Assembly (NCBI GenBank): GCA_003695725.1
Contig: RFHX01000304.1
Location: 1-15,025 of the forward strand
Length of the DNA stretch: 15,025 nucleotides
Direction of reading: 5' to 3'
Source: Candidatus Schekmanbacteria bacterium
Lineage (GTDB): Bacteria; Schekmanbacteria; GWA2-38-11; J061
The position numbers were made by a program, and so were the translations under genes. Below the pieces are notes generated by a model. The model was not told the origin of the DNA, did no database searches, and saw nothing but the letters and a program-made list of their open reading frames with translations. Below are positions 1-8,208 of this stretch, one piece after another (position 1 is the first letter of the stretch; each line of letters starts with the position of its first letter).

Positions 1-74
1 TAATTGCCCTTTCTAAGAATTAATGAGAAAAAGCTGTCTATTGGTGCCTATTTAAACATTTCAGGAGATGACAA

Positions 75-452
75 ATGGATATACTGAAAAAACTTCCTCT
101 TTATTTGGCGCGAATTCTCCTTTCTGCAATCTTTATAATATCTGGAATTATGAAGATCCTCGATATGGAAGGGACAATGAAATATATGCAGGCAAATGGA
201 ATGCCTTTTACTATGTTTTTTCTCATATGCGCCATCATACTTGAGCTTTCAGGAGGCATTCTTATCCTTACAGGAAAATACGAAAAAATTGGAGCAAGAA
301 TCCTTATCCTTTTTTTAGTACCTACTACATTGATTTTTCATACAGATTTCTCCCAAAGAATGCAGGTAATTCAGTTTCTCAAAAACTCTGCCATAATAGG
401 CGGGTTATTCGCCGTGATATCAAAAGAGGGAAAAATAGAAAATAACGATTAG
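75..452 (+). CDS. DoxX-family small membrane protein
   Basis: Encodes 125 residues with four hydrophobic segments, at roughly residues 8-26, 46-66, 72-88 and 100-115. The N-terminal pattern ([17 protein letters not shown]) and the later [11 protein letters not shown] segment are typical of the DoxX/DoxD-like family, whose members are small inner-membrane proteins of about 120-150 residues. Some DoxX relatives work with thiol or sulfur redox partners. No precise reaction can be given here. The start ATG is preceded by AGGAG at 63-67 with 7 bases of spacing. The stop codon overlaps the ribosome-binding site of queF, which starts 11 bases later, so the two are almost certainly cotranscribed. I see no convincing promoter in the 74 bases upstream. 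The family call is fairly secure; the function is unknown. Confidence 0.82.
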   Translation: MDILKKLPLYLARILLSAIFIISGIMKILDMEGTMKYMQANGMPFTMFFLICAIILELSGGILILTGKYEKIGARILILFLVPTTLIFHTDFSQRMQVIQFLKNSAIIGGLFAVISKEGKIENND

Positions 453-463
453 GAGATTGTGCT

Positions 464-853
464 ATGAAGTATGGCGAAGAAGAAATCAGGAAATCAAAGC
501 TCGAGAGATGGGAAAATCCTTCACCAGAAAGAAAATATAAAATATTTATCCAATCAAAGGAGTTTACCTGTCTATGCCCGCGCTCAGGTTATCCTGATTT
601 TGCAACAATCAAGGTAACATACATCCCAAAAAAATATATTGTAGAACTCAAATCCTTTAAGCTCTTTTTAAATAAATTTCGCAACGAATATATCTCCCAT
701 GAAAAAGCCGCAAACACCATATATGATGAATTGAAAAAACTTCTCAAACCGGAATACATAGAAGTTAGAGCAGAATTCAATCCACGTGGGAATGTAGAGA
801 CAGTGATAACCATTTCATCTGATGATGAAAAAAAAGGGAGGAGCAAAAGATGA
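464..853 (+). CDS. queF: QueF, NADPH-dependent 7-cyano-7-deazaguanine reductase
   Basis: Reduces the nitrile of preQ0 to the amine preQ1 using two NADPH, a cytosolic step of queuosine tRNA modification. The protein is 129 residues, the length of the short, single-domain (Bacillus-type) QueF. The [14 protein letters not shown] block at 34-47 supplies the catalytic Cys38, which forms the thioimide, and Asp45. These match Cys55 and Asp62 of B. subtilis QueF as I remember it, and Glu80 (in SHE) matches Glu97. The QueF signature E-x-K-S-x-K lies at 61-66. The YIEV...FNPRGN segment near the C-terminus is also typical. Cys36, two residues before the nucleophile, is Ser in the Bacillus enzyme. The Cys that forms a protective disulfide there (Cys99) corresponds to Ala82 here. 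AGGAG at 451-455 lies 8 bases before the ATG. The stop codon overlaps the start of the glutaredoxin-like gene. Confidence 0.94.
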   Translation: MKYGEEEIRKSKLERWENPSPERKYKIFIQSKEFTCLCPRSGYPDFATIKVTYIPKKYIVELKSFKLFLNKFRNEYISHEKAANTIYDELKKLLKPEYIEVRAEFNPRGNVETVITISSDDEKKGRSKR

Positions 854-1092
854 ATCTTGTCTTATTTAAAAAGTCAACTTGTCCCTATTGCAAAAAAGTG
901 CTGAATACAATTGAAGAAATCGGCATAAAAGACAAAATCAAACTCCTTGATATCTCTGAAGACAAAAACAAAAAAGATTTAATTGACCTTACAGGCGATT
1001 ATCAGGTGCCATGCCTCGTCATTGACGGAAAACCTATGCTTGAATCAAAAGTTATAATAAATTTTCTAAAAGAAAAATTTAAAAAATCTTAA
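850..1092 (+). CDS. Glutaredoxin-like thiol-disulfide protein
   Basis: Encodes 80 residues with a complete small glutaredoxin/thioredoxin-type fold pattern. A first beta strand (NLVLFKKS) leads to the redox motif CPYC at 11-14. Helix 1 follows, then a second strand ending at D34, then QVP at 52-54 supplying the cis-proline loop. GKPMLES at 60-66 resembles the glutathione-binding region of glutaredoxins. The likely role is reduction of protein disulfides or mixed glutathione-type disulfides in the cytoplasm. There is no signal peptide. The ATG overlaps the queF TGA by 4 bases (ATGA), and GGGAGGAG at 836-843 within queF is the ribosome-binding site, so translation is probably coupled. An extra Cys55 directly after the cis-proline is unusual. 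The physiological partner is not known; QueF is a possibility from gene order only. Confidence 0.88.
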   Translation: MNLVLFKKSTCPYCKKVLNTIEEIGIKDKIKLLDISEDKNKKDLIDLTGDYQVPCLVIDGKPMLESKVIINFLKEKFKKS

Positions 1093-1335
1093 CGCTTGCT
1101 GTCAAAATGGCATACCGCTCGAAGGAATTCTCAAAGATCAATTTCCCAGTTTAAAATTATTTTCAAATTTATAGTGCGTAAAAGCAGCATTTCTTAGAAG
1201 AGATTAATAGGCAAATGTTTCCAAGATAGAACAAGAAACGCTTTTTTAAGCCGCCAAAATAAAAGAGATATTGCAAAGAGCAGAAATAATTACTAATGTA
1301 AACCTGAAAAAAAGAACAAATTAATCCAAAAATAG

Positions 1336-1343
1336 GGAGGGAG
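1336..1343 (+). promoter_or_regulatory. Ribosome-binding site of the amino-thiazoline hydrolase-like gene
   Basis: A purine run containing GGAGG at 1336-1340 lies just before two consecutive ATG codons at 1345 and 1348. Spacing is 4 bases to the first and 7 to the second, so the second may be the true start. Confidence 0.6.
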
Positions 1344-1344
1344 A

Positions 1345-1824
1345 ATGATGACCAAACTCGAAGGCAAAATGATGCCTGAAGAAAAACAGAAAGAAATGCT
1401 AATAGAATCAAATGCCCTCAAATTTAGCGAACTCTATCTGGGACTTATCGAAGCATATGGGAAAGAAGAAGGCGAAAAAATGTATGAAGAAATCTATGAA
1501 ACAAGATTTAAGGCAGGTCAATCTGCTGAAAAGCCACCACTTGATGAAATAATAAGAAAAGAACTCTCAATTTTCCCTGTATTAGGATGGAAATTGTGGG
1601 CAGAAAAAAAAGAAGAAGATGGCAAAGGAGTTTGGTACGAACATCTTGAGCATTGTCCATATCTTGCCGCTACGAGAAAAAGAAATCTTCCTGACCCTTG
1701 TCCGATACTGTGTGACCTTGATTCAAAATTTGGGGAAAAATACGGGCTAGGCAAATGGGAAAGAATTAAACATGTCCCATCCGGAGATGACGAATGCTGT
1801 TTTAGAATAACTCCTCTGAAATAA
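1345..1824 (+). CDS. L-2-amino-thiazoline-4-carboxylic acid hydrolase-like protein
   Basis: Encodes 159 residues, cytosolic, with no signal peptide or membrane segment. It resembles the family named for L-2-amino-thiazoline-4-carboxylate hydrolase, in which the founding enzyme opens a thiazoline ring on the way to cysteine. The recognisable pattern is an alpha-helical N-terminal half with an FP-x-LG-x-K-LW segment at 77-85. A Cys-rich half follows: HCPYL at 103-107, PCPILCDLD at 118-126 and a GDDECCFRI ending at 147-155. C104, C119, C123, C151 and C152 could bind a metal or form an active-site thiol; this is inference. Most members of this family are uncharacterised, so the substrate is uncertain. 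A distant alternative is a V4R-like small-molecule-binding domain, which has a similar C-terminal Cys pattern. Its stop is 15 bases from the convergent neighbour's stop. Confidence 0.66.
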   Translation: MMTKLEGKMMPEEKQKEMLIESNALKFSELYLGLIEAYGKEEGEKMYEEIYETRFKAGQSAEKPPLDEIIRKELSIFPVLGWKLWAEKKEEDGKGVWYEHLEHCPYLAATRKRNLPDPCPILCDLDSKFGEKYGLGKWERIKHVPSGDDECCFRITPLK

Positions 1825-1839
1825 TGATATATCAACTTA

Positions 1840-3906
1840 TTACAAAGAAACTGTTTTTTTAAGGTCATCGATAGAATAAACAGGTTGGAAGCAGGACTTA
1901 TTTTTGCAGTAAAAGAACGCAATCGCTTTATCTGAAGGACATTCTTTACCTTTGGAAGAGGGAATCAGATTTTCCAATCTCTTTTTATCATTACCACAGT
2001 CGCCAATTATTTTTCGCCTGGTTCCAGAAATTTTAGAAATATCTTTAATCCTGCTTTTATATTCATCAATGTTTCTTACCGAAATAAAAATTTCTTCATT
2101 TGAATAAAAATAATCTATCAGATTGCATATAAAGGCGGAATATCCATATGGGGCTTTCTTTAGAAAGTCCGAAAAAACCTCAAGAATTTCTTGCGCATAC
2201 ATCTTTTCCTTTTCTCTCCCGGTAATTGACCAAAGGTCAAAGAAGCATTTAAAGAGCATCGAGTTGCCTGATGGTAGAGGATTATCAAAAGCCGATTTGC
2301 CTCTGACAATCAAATTCCTATCATCAATGGTATTAAAAAATCCACCATCTTTTTTATCCTGAAAATATTTAATCAATTCTTCTTCAAGGAATAAAGATTT
2401 TTCTAACCATTTTACATCGAGAGTAATTCTATATATGGAGATGAAAGCATTCATAATTGAAGCATAATCTTCCAATATGGCATTATGTATACCTTTTCCA
2501 TTCTTATAGTAACGAAATATCTTCTTGTCTTTATCAATGCATTTATAGAAAAACTCACCGGCTTTGACAGCTGCCTCAAAATAATCTTTCTCGCCTGTTA
2601 GAAAAAATGATTCAGCCAGTGCGCTTATCATCAATCCATTCCATGAAGTTATGCATTTATCATCGATTAATGGCTTCGGACGTCTGTTTCTCTCCTCATA
2701 AAGAATCTCTTTCCATAATTTTATCTTTTCATTCAATTTTTCTTCGGATATTCCAAATTCCTTTGCTACTGTTGCCAGATCTTTATTTAAAAAGAGAATG
2801 TTTTTCCCTCTTTCAAAATTCCCATCATCTTTTATGCCAAAAACATTGCAAAAGATTACTGAATCTTCTTTTCCCAATATTTTTTCAATCTCTTCTTTTT
2901 CCCATAAATAAAATTTACCCTCTTCACCCTCACTGTCAGCATCAAGAGAAGAATAAAATATACCTTCAGGAGAAGTCATCTCCGAGAATACGAACTTTAC
3001 AATCTCTTTGCCTGTTGTATAAAAAAAAGAATCTTCTGAAAGCCGATAAGCATTAAAATAAAGTGGAGCAAGAAGCGCATTATCATAAAGCATCTTCTCA
3101 AAGTGCGGCACAAACCACTTTGAATCGACTGAATAGCGATGAAAACCACCTCCTATATGGTCTCTTATCCCTCCCTCTGCCATTTTTTTAAGAGAAAAAA
3201 GATACATTTGAATAAGTGAGCGATCTTTACTCTTTTCATACATTCTCAAAAGGAAAAGCAATTCAAGATAACGGGGAAATTTCGGCGCACCTCCGAAACC
3301 GCCATTTATTCCATCAAAGATTGATTTTAAATATGATAGATACTTATCGATTAGATCTGTATCAATTCCCTTTTTTGATGAAGAAGGAATAGAAAGGCTC
3401 CTTAATTCATCAACAATTTTTTTGCATATTTCGTTAACAGCTTTTCTGTTCTTCACATAATTTACTGAAACAGCAAGAAGCACTTTTTTAAATCCTGGCA
3501 TACCCTGTTTGTCTTCAGGAGGGAAATAAGTGCCTCCGTAAAAAGGAATCAATTCAGGAGTCAGAAAAACTGTCAATGGCCAACCGCCTCTTCCTGTCAT
3601 CATTTGCACTGCATTCATATAAATTTCGTCAAGGTCAGGCCTCTCCTCTCTGTCAACTTTTATATTTACAAATTTATCATTCATCAATTTTGCAATCTCT
3701 TCATTCTCGAAGGATTCCTTTTCCATAACATGACACCAATGGCAGGCAGAATAACCTATACTCAAGAGAATTGGCTTATCCTCATCTTTTGCCTTCTTCA
3801 AAGCTTCATCGCACCATGGATACCAATCAACAGGATTTGAAGCATGCTGGCGAAGATAAGGACTTTCTTCTTTTGAAAGACGATTCATTTTCTTTTTTTT
3901 ATCCAT
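1840..3906 (-). CDS. YyaL/SPATA20-type protein: thioredoxin-like (DUF255) plus alpha-toroid domain
   Basis: From the ATG at 3906 this encodes 688 residues, the usual length for the family. The N-terminus has the family hallmark NRL-x(5)-SPYL-x-QHA-x-NPVDW. A thioredoxin-like domain follows with SACHWCHVM (CHWC at about 55-58), a [10 protein letters not shown] block at 84-93 and [11 protein letters not shown] at 107-117. The remainder looks like an alpha/alpha toroid of the glycosidase/epimerase type, with [10 protein letters not shown] at 202-211, [10 protein letters not shown] at 267-276 and [12 protein letters not shown] at 415-426. The family is widespread, and its biochemical role is not established. 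There is no signal peptide, so it is probably cytosolic. The start is uncertain: an upstream TTG (3918) and a downstream ATG (3888) are in frame, and none has a good ribosome-binding site. Family similarity begins at the 3888 codon. A run of eight A (minus strand, 3893-3900) lies between the two ATGs. Confidence 0.9.
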   Translation of the reverse strand: MDKKKKMNRLSKEESPYLRQHASNPVDWYPWCDEALKKAKDEDKPILLSIGYSACHWCHVMEKESFENEEIAKLMNDKFVNIKVDREERPDLDEIYMNAVQMMTGRGGWPLTVFLTPELIPFYGGTYFPPEDKQGMPGFKKVLLAVSVNYVKNRKAVNEICKKIVDELRSLSIPSSSKKGIDTDLIDKYLSYLKSIFDGINGGFGGAPKFPRYLELLFLLRMYEKSKDRSLIQMYLFSLKKMAEGGIRDHIGGGFHRYSVDSKWFVPHFEKMLYDNALLAPLYFNAYRLSEDSFFYTTGKEIVKFVFSEMTSPEGIFYSSLDADSEGEEGKFYLWEKEEIEKILGKEDSVIFCNVFGIKDDGNFERGKNILFLNKDLATVAKEFGISEEKLNEKIKLWKEILYEERNRRPKPLIDDKCITSWNGLMISALAESFFLTGEKDYFEAAVKAGEFFYKCIDKDKKIFRYYKNGKGIHNAILEDYASIMNAFISIYRITLDVKWLEKSLFLEEELIKYFQDKKDGGFFNTIDDRNLIVRGKSAFDNPLPSGNSMLFKCFFDLWSITGREKEKMYAQEILEVFSDFLKKAPYGYSAFICNLIDYFYSNEEIFISVRNIDEYKSRIKDISKISGTRRKIIGDCGNDKKRLENLIPSSKGKECPSDKAIAFFYCKNKSCFQPVYSIDDLKKTVSL

Positions 3907-3982
3907 TAAAAAATACAAAGTGTCTCTATTTTGATGAAATAAAAAAAATAAAGATTTTATTCAAGGAAAGAAAAAGGGAAGG

Positions 3983-6900
3983 TTATTTTACCTTAATCTT
4001 CTTTTCAGCATATTTAGTTTTGTCAGCAAAGCTTACAGCGCGGACAGTGACAGAGGAAAAGGACGGTGATTCAGGCATTGTATACACACCCTTGGATGAT
4101 ATAGTGCCAATTTCACTATTTCCTCCCTCTATATTATTTACCTCCCATATAATCTTTTTCTTTGAAGCATTTTTCACCTTCGCTTTAAGTTTGACTTTAT
4201 TCCCCGGTTTTAATTTGATTTTCTTCTTTCCGCTCATTTCAACTCTGACAGGATTAATCTTCAAAAGCACAGACTTATTGATTGATGGGTTATAAACGGA
4301 ATATGCACGAATCTTTACCTTCTGAGGCGTTTTTCCTCTCATAGGCGCTTTATAGATTCCATTATTTGTATCAATACTTCCATTTCCTGAAACAATCTCC
4401 CAAACGACTCTCTTTAGTTTGAGTTTTTTTATGAATGCCTTAAACTTTTTCTTTCCTCCAAGATTGACCTTTGCCTTTTTCGAGGGCTCAATTTTTATTG
4501 AGCCGCTTGGAATCTTTTTGCCGACTTTCAACTTTGGAGCTTCCAAATCATAAAAATTGGAAATTTCATCAGTTGACAATGAAAATCCAGTTCTAATTGA
4601 TTTCTTCTCCTTAACTGATGATTTTAGCTTCATATCTATTACAACCTTGGCTGTTTCACCGCCATTTACATTTATTCCCGAAAAGGTAAGAAAATATTTC
4701 GACCCTTCCAAGACAGAATCATCACTCAATCCATCTGGATAACTTACAAGCTCATAAGATTGAAAAACTTCAGCCAAAAATGTAGAAAGGATTAAACCAT
4801 TGATGGCTGAATTCCCTTTATTTATCAAGAAGACACTATATCTGATGATGTCTCCTGCTTTGATTTTTTTCCCATTTACATCTTTTACACTAATATACGA
4901 AGATACAAGATTGCTTACTGACGAAATCAATATGGAAACATCATTACCATATGCTGTGCCTGATTTAGATGATACGATTGAATACTTACTGAAAGTGATT
5001 TTATCTCCTTCTGAAAGAGAATCGGATATTTTAACTTTGAATGACAATTCGCCGCTCCCATTTGCCGAAACTGTTCCTATCTCCCAGGTTATTACATTTT
5101 CTTCCAAGACTCCGAAATCTGAAGCGGAAACAAATGTTGTGCTTATGGGCAAAGGCAAAGAAATGAAAACATTAGAAAAACTTTCCGATTTAGAATTTGC
5201 ATATGTAATCTTTAATGAAATCTCATCGCCTGCACCTGCTGAGAAAGGTGCCTTTAAACTGACAGAAAGACCGGGACTTGAAATTTTAAATGCCGATGAA
5301 TAAGAGGATGTGCCGTTGTTTCCAGTGGCAGTAGCTAAAATATAGTCGCCAACTGAAAAATTTGTTTCAGCGTTGAAAGTCCATTTGCCTTTCTTATTTG
5401 CATCTGCCGTGCCAATATATTCAATCGAGCTTTCATCTCCATCAGGATAGGCAAAAATTTCAATAGATTCCTCTGCGCCTGAAGTCCCTTTGATATGAAG
5501 AGTGCCGCTTTCATCGACAACAGCATTGACAATCTCAGGAGGATTCGTTGGCGGAAGAGGATTATTAGGGCTGTCGCTTACTTCAATTTCTTCACCACCA
5601 TTGGATATTACAATATTTTCCGACAAGGTATTGCCTCCGGAAACAACTTTAATACCTGTACCTTCATTATTTTTAACAATATTTGATTCAATACTGTTTG
5701 ATGATGCTCCTCCTTTTACTGCAATTCCATTTCCGGAATTACCCAAACTACCCGTCTTTGATGAATCCATCCCCACAATGTTGCCGGCAACGGCATTATT
5801 TTTTGTATTTCCACCTTCTATTGTAATTCCATCTCCATTATTGCCCGATACTACATTAGCCAAGTTTTCATCTGCTTCATCTCCAATAACATTGTTTGCT
5901 GGGCCATTGATAAGTCCTATCCCCCCATAATTGTTTCCCACGGCAGAATCTCCTGTTGCAGATGTGCCTATATAGTTGCCTGAAATCAAATTCTCATCAG
6001 TGTCTTCATCTGCAAGAATTATTCCATAGAAACCATTACCAGATATTATGTTTCTTGCACTTTCAACTGATGACATTCCACTTTTGTATCCAATAATATT
6101 TTTATTAGTTCCACTTGTTGCAAATATACCTACATGGCTATTGCCCACTGCCAATATGCCTGTTACATCAACACCTATATAATTTCCTGCAATGATATTT
6201 GCCGATGTATCACTTCCTCTTATATATAGCCCTCTTTTATTGCCGGAGACGACATTCCCTTCAATTTCATCGGAAACTCCATCTCCATCAGTCCCGATAA
6301 TATTGTTTTTAGGTCCATTTATAACATTTATCCCACTGTCATCATTTCCCAATGCTTTCTTGCCTGTCACATCTACACCTAAAAAATTGCCGGATATTTT
6401 ATTCGAATCACAGCCTACACCAAAGATATCAACACCAAATTTTCCATTTCCTGAAATGACATTTCGCTCGGCAATATCATCTACACCATCTCCATCTGTA
6501 CCTATTATATTATTGCTAGCACCATTTATTATTATCACACCATCATTCTTATTGCCTTTATCAACCAGCCCGGTTGAATCGACGCCGATATAATTACCCC
6601 ATATATGGTTGCCTGTAGCGGATGTGCCTGAAATAAATATGCCATGGTCACCAAAGCTATGTATGGAAAGTCCGCAGATTACATTGTTGGAAGAAAGCAA
6701 CGAAATTCCGCTAAATCCTTCAAGGTTGCTGCCATCGAGTTCAATTTTAATGACAGCTGTTGAATCATCAGTGCGGGAAGTGGCAGTATTCTTAGAAGCT
6801 CCCGGTTGGGAATAACCGTTGATAACAGTCCCATCATCATATATTGTTGGCAACACTGAAATTGGTTGAATAATATGGGGTCCATCCCCGTCGATATTAA

Positions 6901-7174
6901 AGTTTATGGTATCAGAAATTCCTTTTCCAACAGTGCCGGATATTAAAATCTGCTCCTCTGCTGTAAGGTCTGAATATGACAACTGTCCTTCTGATAATTC
7001 AATCGCTTCACGAAGAGTAATCTTAGAGTCGCGTCCTTTGCCTGTTTGCGTCGTATTTACTGTTATTGTCCCTGCAAAGGAAAAGCTCTCTATTAGGATA
7101 GAGACCAATAGACAGATGCTTAAAAAAAATCTTTTTTTTAAAATTAACTTACCCCTACCAAACAATTTCTTCAT
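3983..7174 (-). CDS. Large secreted protein: CSLREA-type N-terminus, parallel beta-helix, Ig/DUF11-like domains
   Basis: Encodes 1063 residues. A basic N-terminus and hydrophobic core (16-30) end in SFA|G at about 34/35, a plausible Sec signal peptidase site. TVNTTQ...KITLREAIE at 38-59 matches the CSLREA-type start of secreted beta-helix proteins. Residues 90-535 form a parallel beta-helix with five units beginning GN(Y/F/I) at 193, 262, 330, 399 and 464. A Pro-rich linker (539-546) follows. After it come an Ig-like domain (550-630), two DUF11/CARDB-like domains (about 635-750 and 758-885) and two Lys-rich Ig-like domains (about 893-975 and 978-1063). No LPxTG, PEP-CTERM, autotransporter barrel or type-9 secretion tail is visible, so how it is anchored or exported past the outer membrane is open. 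Likely roles are surface adhesion or carbohydrate binding; beta-helices can also be polysaccharide lyases, but I recognise no catalytic site. A promoter lies directly upstream. Confidence 0.85.
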   Translation of the reverse strand: MKKLFGRGKLILKKRFFLSICLLVSILIESFSFAGTITVNTTQTGKGRDSKITLREAIELSEGQLSYSDLTAEEQILISGTVGKGISDTINFNIDGDGPHIIQPISVLPTIYDDGTVINGYSQPGASKNTATSRTDDSTAVIKIELDGSNLEGFSGISLLSSNNVICGLSIHSFGDHGIFISGTSATGNHIWGNYIGVDSTGLVDKGNKNDGVIIINGASNNIIGTDGDGVDDIAERNVISGNGKFGVDIFGVGCDSNKISGNFLGVDVTGKKALGNDDSGINVINGPKNNIIGTDGDGVSDEIEGNVVSGNKRGLYIRGSDTSANIIAGNYIGVDVTGILAVGNSHVGIFATSGTNKNIIGYKSGMSSVESARNIISGNGFYGIILADEDTDENLISGNYIGTSATGDSAVGNNYGGIGLINGPANNVIGDEADENLANVVSGNNGDGITIEGGNTKNNAVAGNIVGMDSSKTGSLGNSGNGIAVKGGASSNSIESNIVKNNEGTGIKVVSGGNTLSENIVISNGGEEIEVSDSPNNPLPPTNPPEIVNAVVDESGTLHIKGTSGAEESIEIFAYPDGDESSIEYIGTADANKKGKWTFNAETNFSVGDYILATATGNNGTSSYSSAFKISSPGLSVSLKAPFSAGAGDEISLKITYANSKSESFSNVFISLPLPISTTFVSASDFGVLEENVITWEIGTVSANGSGELSFKVKISDSLSEGDKITFSKYSIVSSKSGTAYGNDVSILISSVSNLVSSYISVKDVNGKKIKAGDIIRYSVFLINKGNSAINGLILSTFLAEVFQSYELVSYPDGLSDDSVLEGSKYFLTFSGINVNGGETAKVVIDMKLKSSVKEKKSIRTGFSLSTDEISNFYDLEAPKLKVGKKIPSGSIKIEPSKKAKVNLGGKKKFKAFIKKLKLKRVVWEIVSGNGSIDTNNGIYKAPMRGKTPQKVKIRAYSVYNPSINKSVLLKINPVRVEMSGKKKIKLKPGNKVKLKAKVKNASKKKIIWEVNNIEGGNSEIGTISSKGVYTMPESPSFSSVTVRAVSFADKTKYAEKKIKVK
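5585..6607 (-). repeat. Beta-helix tandem protein repeats, five units of about 68 residues
   Basis: Within the secreted protein, residues 190-530 contain five diverged units. Each starts with GN-x-(I/L/V)-G-x-(D/S) and continues with a TG-x(4)-GN turn, a GI/GV strand, an N-(I/V)-IG turn and an (N/V)-(V/I)-(I/V)-SGN turn. Unit starts at 193, 262, 330, 399 and 464 give spacings of 69, 68, 69 and 65 residues (about 205 bases). Units one and two carry acidic loops, DGDGVDD (227-233) and DGDGVSD (296-302), that resemble calcium-binding loops. Confidence 0.8.
7121..7140. repeat. Inverted homopolymer pair (A8/T8) inside signal-peptide codons
   Basis: TAAAAAAAA at 7121-7129 and TTTTTTTTA at 7132-7140 are perfectly complementary 9-base arms separated by TC. 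They encode the KKRFF stretch at the border of the basic and hydrophobic parts of the secreted protein's signal peptide. Eight-base homopolymers are prone to slippage. Confidence 0.7.
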
Positions 7175-7181
7175 ATCTCAT

Positions 7182-7210
7182 AAGATACTTAAAAGTATAG
7201 TCATCGTCAA
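7182..7210 (-). promoter_or_regulatory. Candidate sigma-70-type promoter of the beta-helix gene
   Basis: Read on the minus strand, TTGACG (7205-7210, five of six matches to the -35 consensus) is followed after exactly 17 bases by TATCTT (7182-7187, four of six matches to the -10). Transcription would begin only a few bases before the ATG at 7174, giving a very short leader; only a weak GAGA precedes that ATG. TATACT, nearer the -35, is an alternative -10 but has no well-placed partner. Confidence 0.45.
7185..7198. promoter_or_regulatory. Inverted repeat overlapping the beta-helix gene promoter (possible operator)
   Basis: ATACTT (7185-7190) and AAGTAT (7193-7198) are perfect complements separated by two bases. 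They lie across the -10 box and spacer of the candidate promoter. This is where a repressor dimer could act, but AT-rich DNA yields such short repeats by chance. Confidence 0.3.
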
Positions 7211-7306
7211 TGTAAGCAAATAATGAACTATTTTTGCAATGTTTATAACCTTTATTACATCTCAATCAAAAGATGGCTATTTTAGTCTTGTAATCATAAT
7301 CGGAAT

Positions 7307-8206
7307 ATGAGATTAACTAATCAAACTTTCACTTTAAAAATGGCAATGTCTTCTTTCACATCAAAAGAGAAATTTCATATAAATCACCGACTCACTGAAA
7401 AAGAGAATTTACCGCTTTATTTCAAGAGAATAATAGTCACTTCTCCGAGAAACTATGCCTCGTCTCTAATAGCCATATTGACTGAAAAAGGAGCGAAAGC
7501 CATTTGGCTTCCTTCAATTGAAATATCGCCTTTGGAGGATTATACCATTCTTGACAAGGCAATAAAAAATATATCAAGCTACGATTGGATTGCATTTACA
7601 AGCAGGAATGGAATTGAAGCTTTTTTCAATCGGTTGGAGACATTGAAACTATCAATAGATGAAGTTTTCTGTAAGATTAAAACCTGTGCTATTGGTGCAG
7701 ACAGCCGTGGGCTTGAAGAAAGAGGCATAAAAGCAACACTAATACCAAAAGAGTCAAGCCCAAGAGGCATTATTGAGGAATTGTCAAAAATGGGTGTTAA
7801 AAAGGAAAAATTTTTACTTCCTGTCCCTGAAGTTGTTGGATTGAGTGAACCATATGTAGTGCCGGATTTCATCAATGGATTGAAGGAAATTGGAATGATA
7901 ACTGAAAAAGTCCCTGCTTATAAGACATCCTCCATCACCAGTGGAAACGAACTCGAAAAGCAAATGATTCTCGAAAAAAATGTAGATATGATAGCAATCA
8001 CAAGCTCAACGGAAATAGAAAGCTTATTATCAATAATGGGAGAAAAAAGGGATACCTTAAATGATATTCCCTTTGCAATTATGGGTCCTTATACAGGCAA
8101 GACAGCAAAAGACAGGGGATTGAATGTTAAGGTTATGCCGGAAAAAAATTTTTCTTCCTTTTATGATTTCGTAAGCGCAATCGAAGATTATTTCAAATCA
8201 ATTTAA
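7307..8206 (+). CDS. hemD: Uroporphyrinogen-III synthase
   Basis: Closes and flips ring D of hydroxymethylbilane to give uroporphyrinogen III, the cytosolic branch-point step of heme, siroheme and cobamide synthesis. The HemD fold is clear. Domain one starts RIIVTSPRN at 41-49, with DWIAFTSRNGIEAFF at 93-107 and AIGADSRGLEERGI at 128-141. The hinge is VPAYKTS at 202-208. Domain two has MIAITSSTEIESL at 228-240 and IMGPYTGKTAKDRGL at 258-272. HemD is poorly conserved in sequence, but this order is characteristic. About 40 residues precede the usual start; they have no family counterpart, and no good ribosome-binding site precedes the first ATG or the in-frame ATGs at 7340 and 7346, so the true start is uncertain. 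No other heme-synthesis gene is in the window. The stop is 2 bases from the stop of the receptor gene on the opposite strand. Confidence 0.88.
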   Translation: MRLTNQTFTLKMAMSSFTSKEKFHINHRLTEKENLPLYFKRIIVTSPRNYASSLIAILTEKGAKAIWLPSIEISPLEDYTILDKAIKNISSYDWIAFTSRNGIEAFFNRLETLKLSIDEVFCKIKTCAIGADSRGLEERGIKATLIPKESSPRGIIEELSKMGVKKEKFLLPVPEVVGLSEPYVVPDFINGLKEIGMITEKVPAYKTSSITSGNELEKQMILEKNVDMIAITSSTEIESLLSIMGEKRDTLNDIPFAIMGPYTGKTAKDRGLNVKVMPEKNFSSFYDFVSAIEDYFKSI

Positions 8207-8208
8207 GA

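Noticed and set aside
1-74. Possible C-terminal end of an upstream gene, stop TAA at 21-23
   Set aside because: Only six codons are visible in that frame, so it cannot be supported.
1093-1344. RNA gene or terminator in the 252-base gap after the glutaredoxin-like gene
   Set aside because: No stable stem with a T-run, no conserved RNA pattern and no convincing promoter could be seen.
1169-1411. 80-codon minus-strand open frame in the gap before the thiazoline hydrolase-like gene
   Set aside because: It overlaps the start of the plus-strand gene, looks like a composition-driven hydrophobic translation of A-rich DNA and has no recognisable motif.
5502-6593. Long plus-strand open frames opposite the beta-helix repeats
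   Set aside because: They are Pro/Ser/Leu-rich mirror images of Gly/Asn/Asp-rich codons on the minus strand, with no family resemblance or ribosome-binding site; the minus-strand protein is clearly real.
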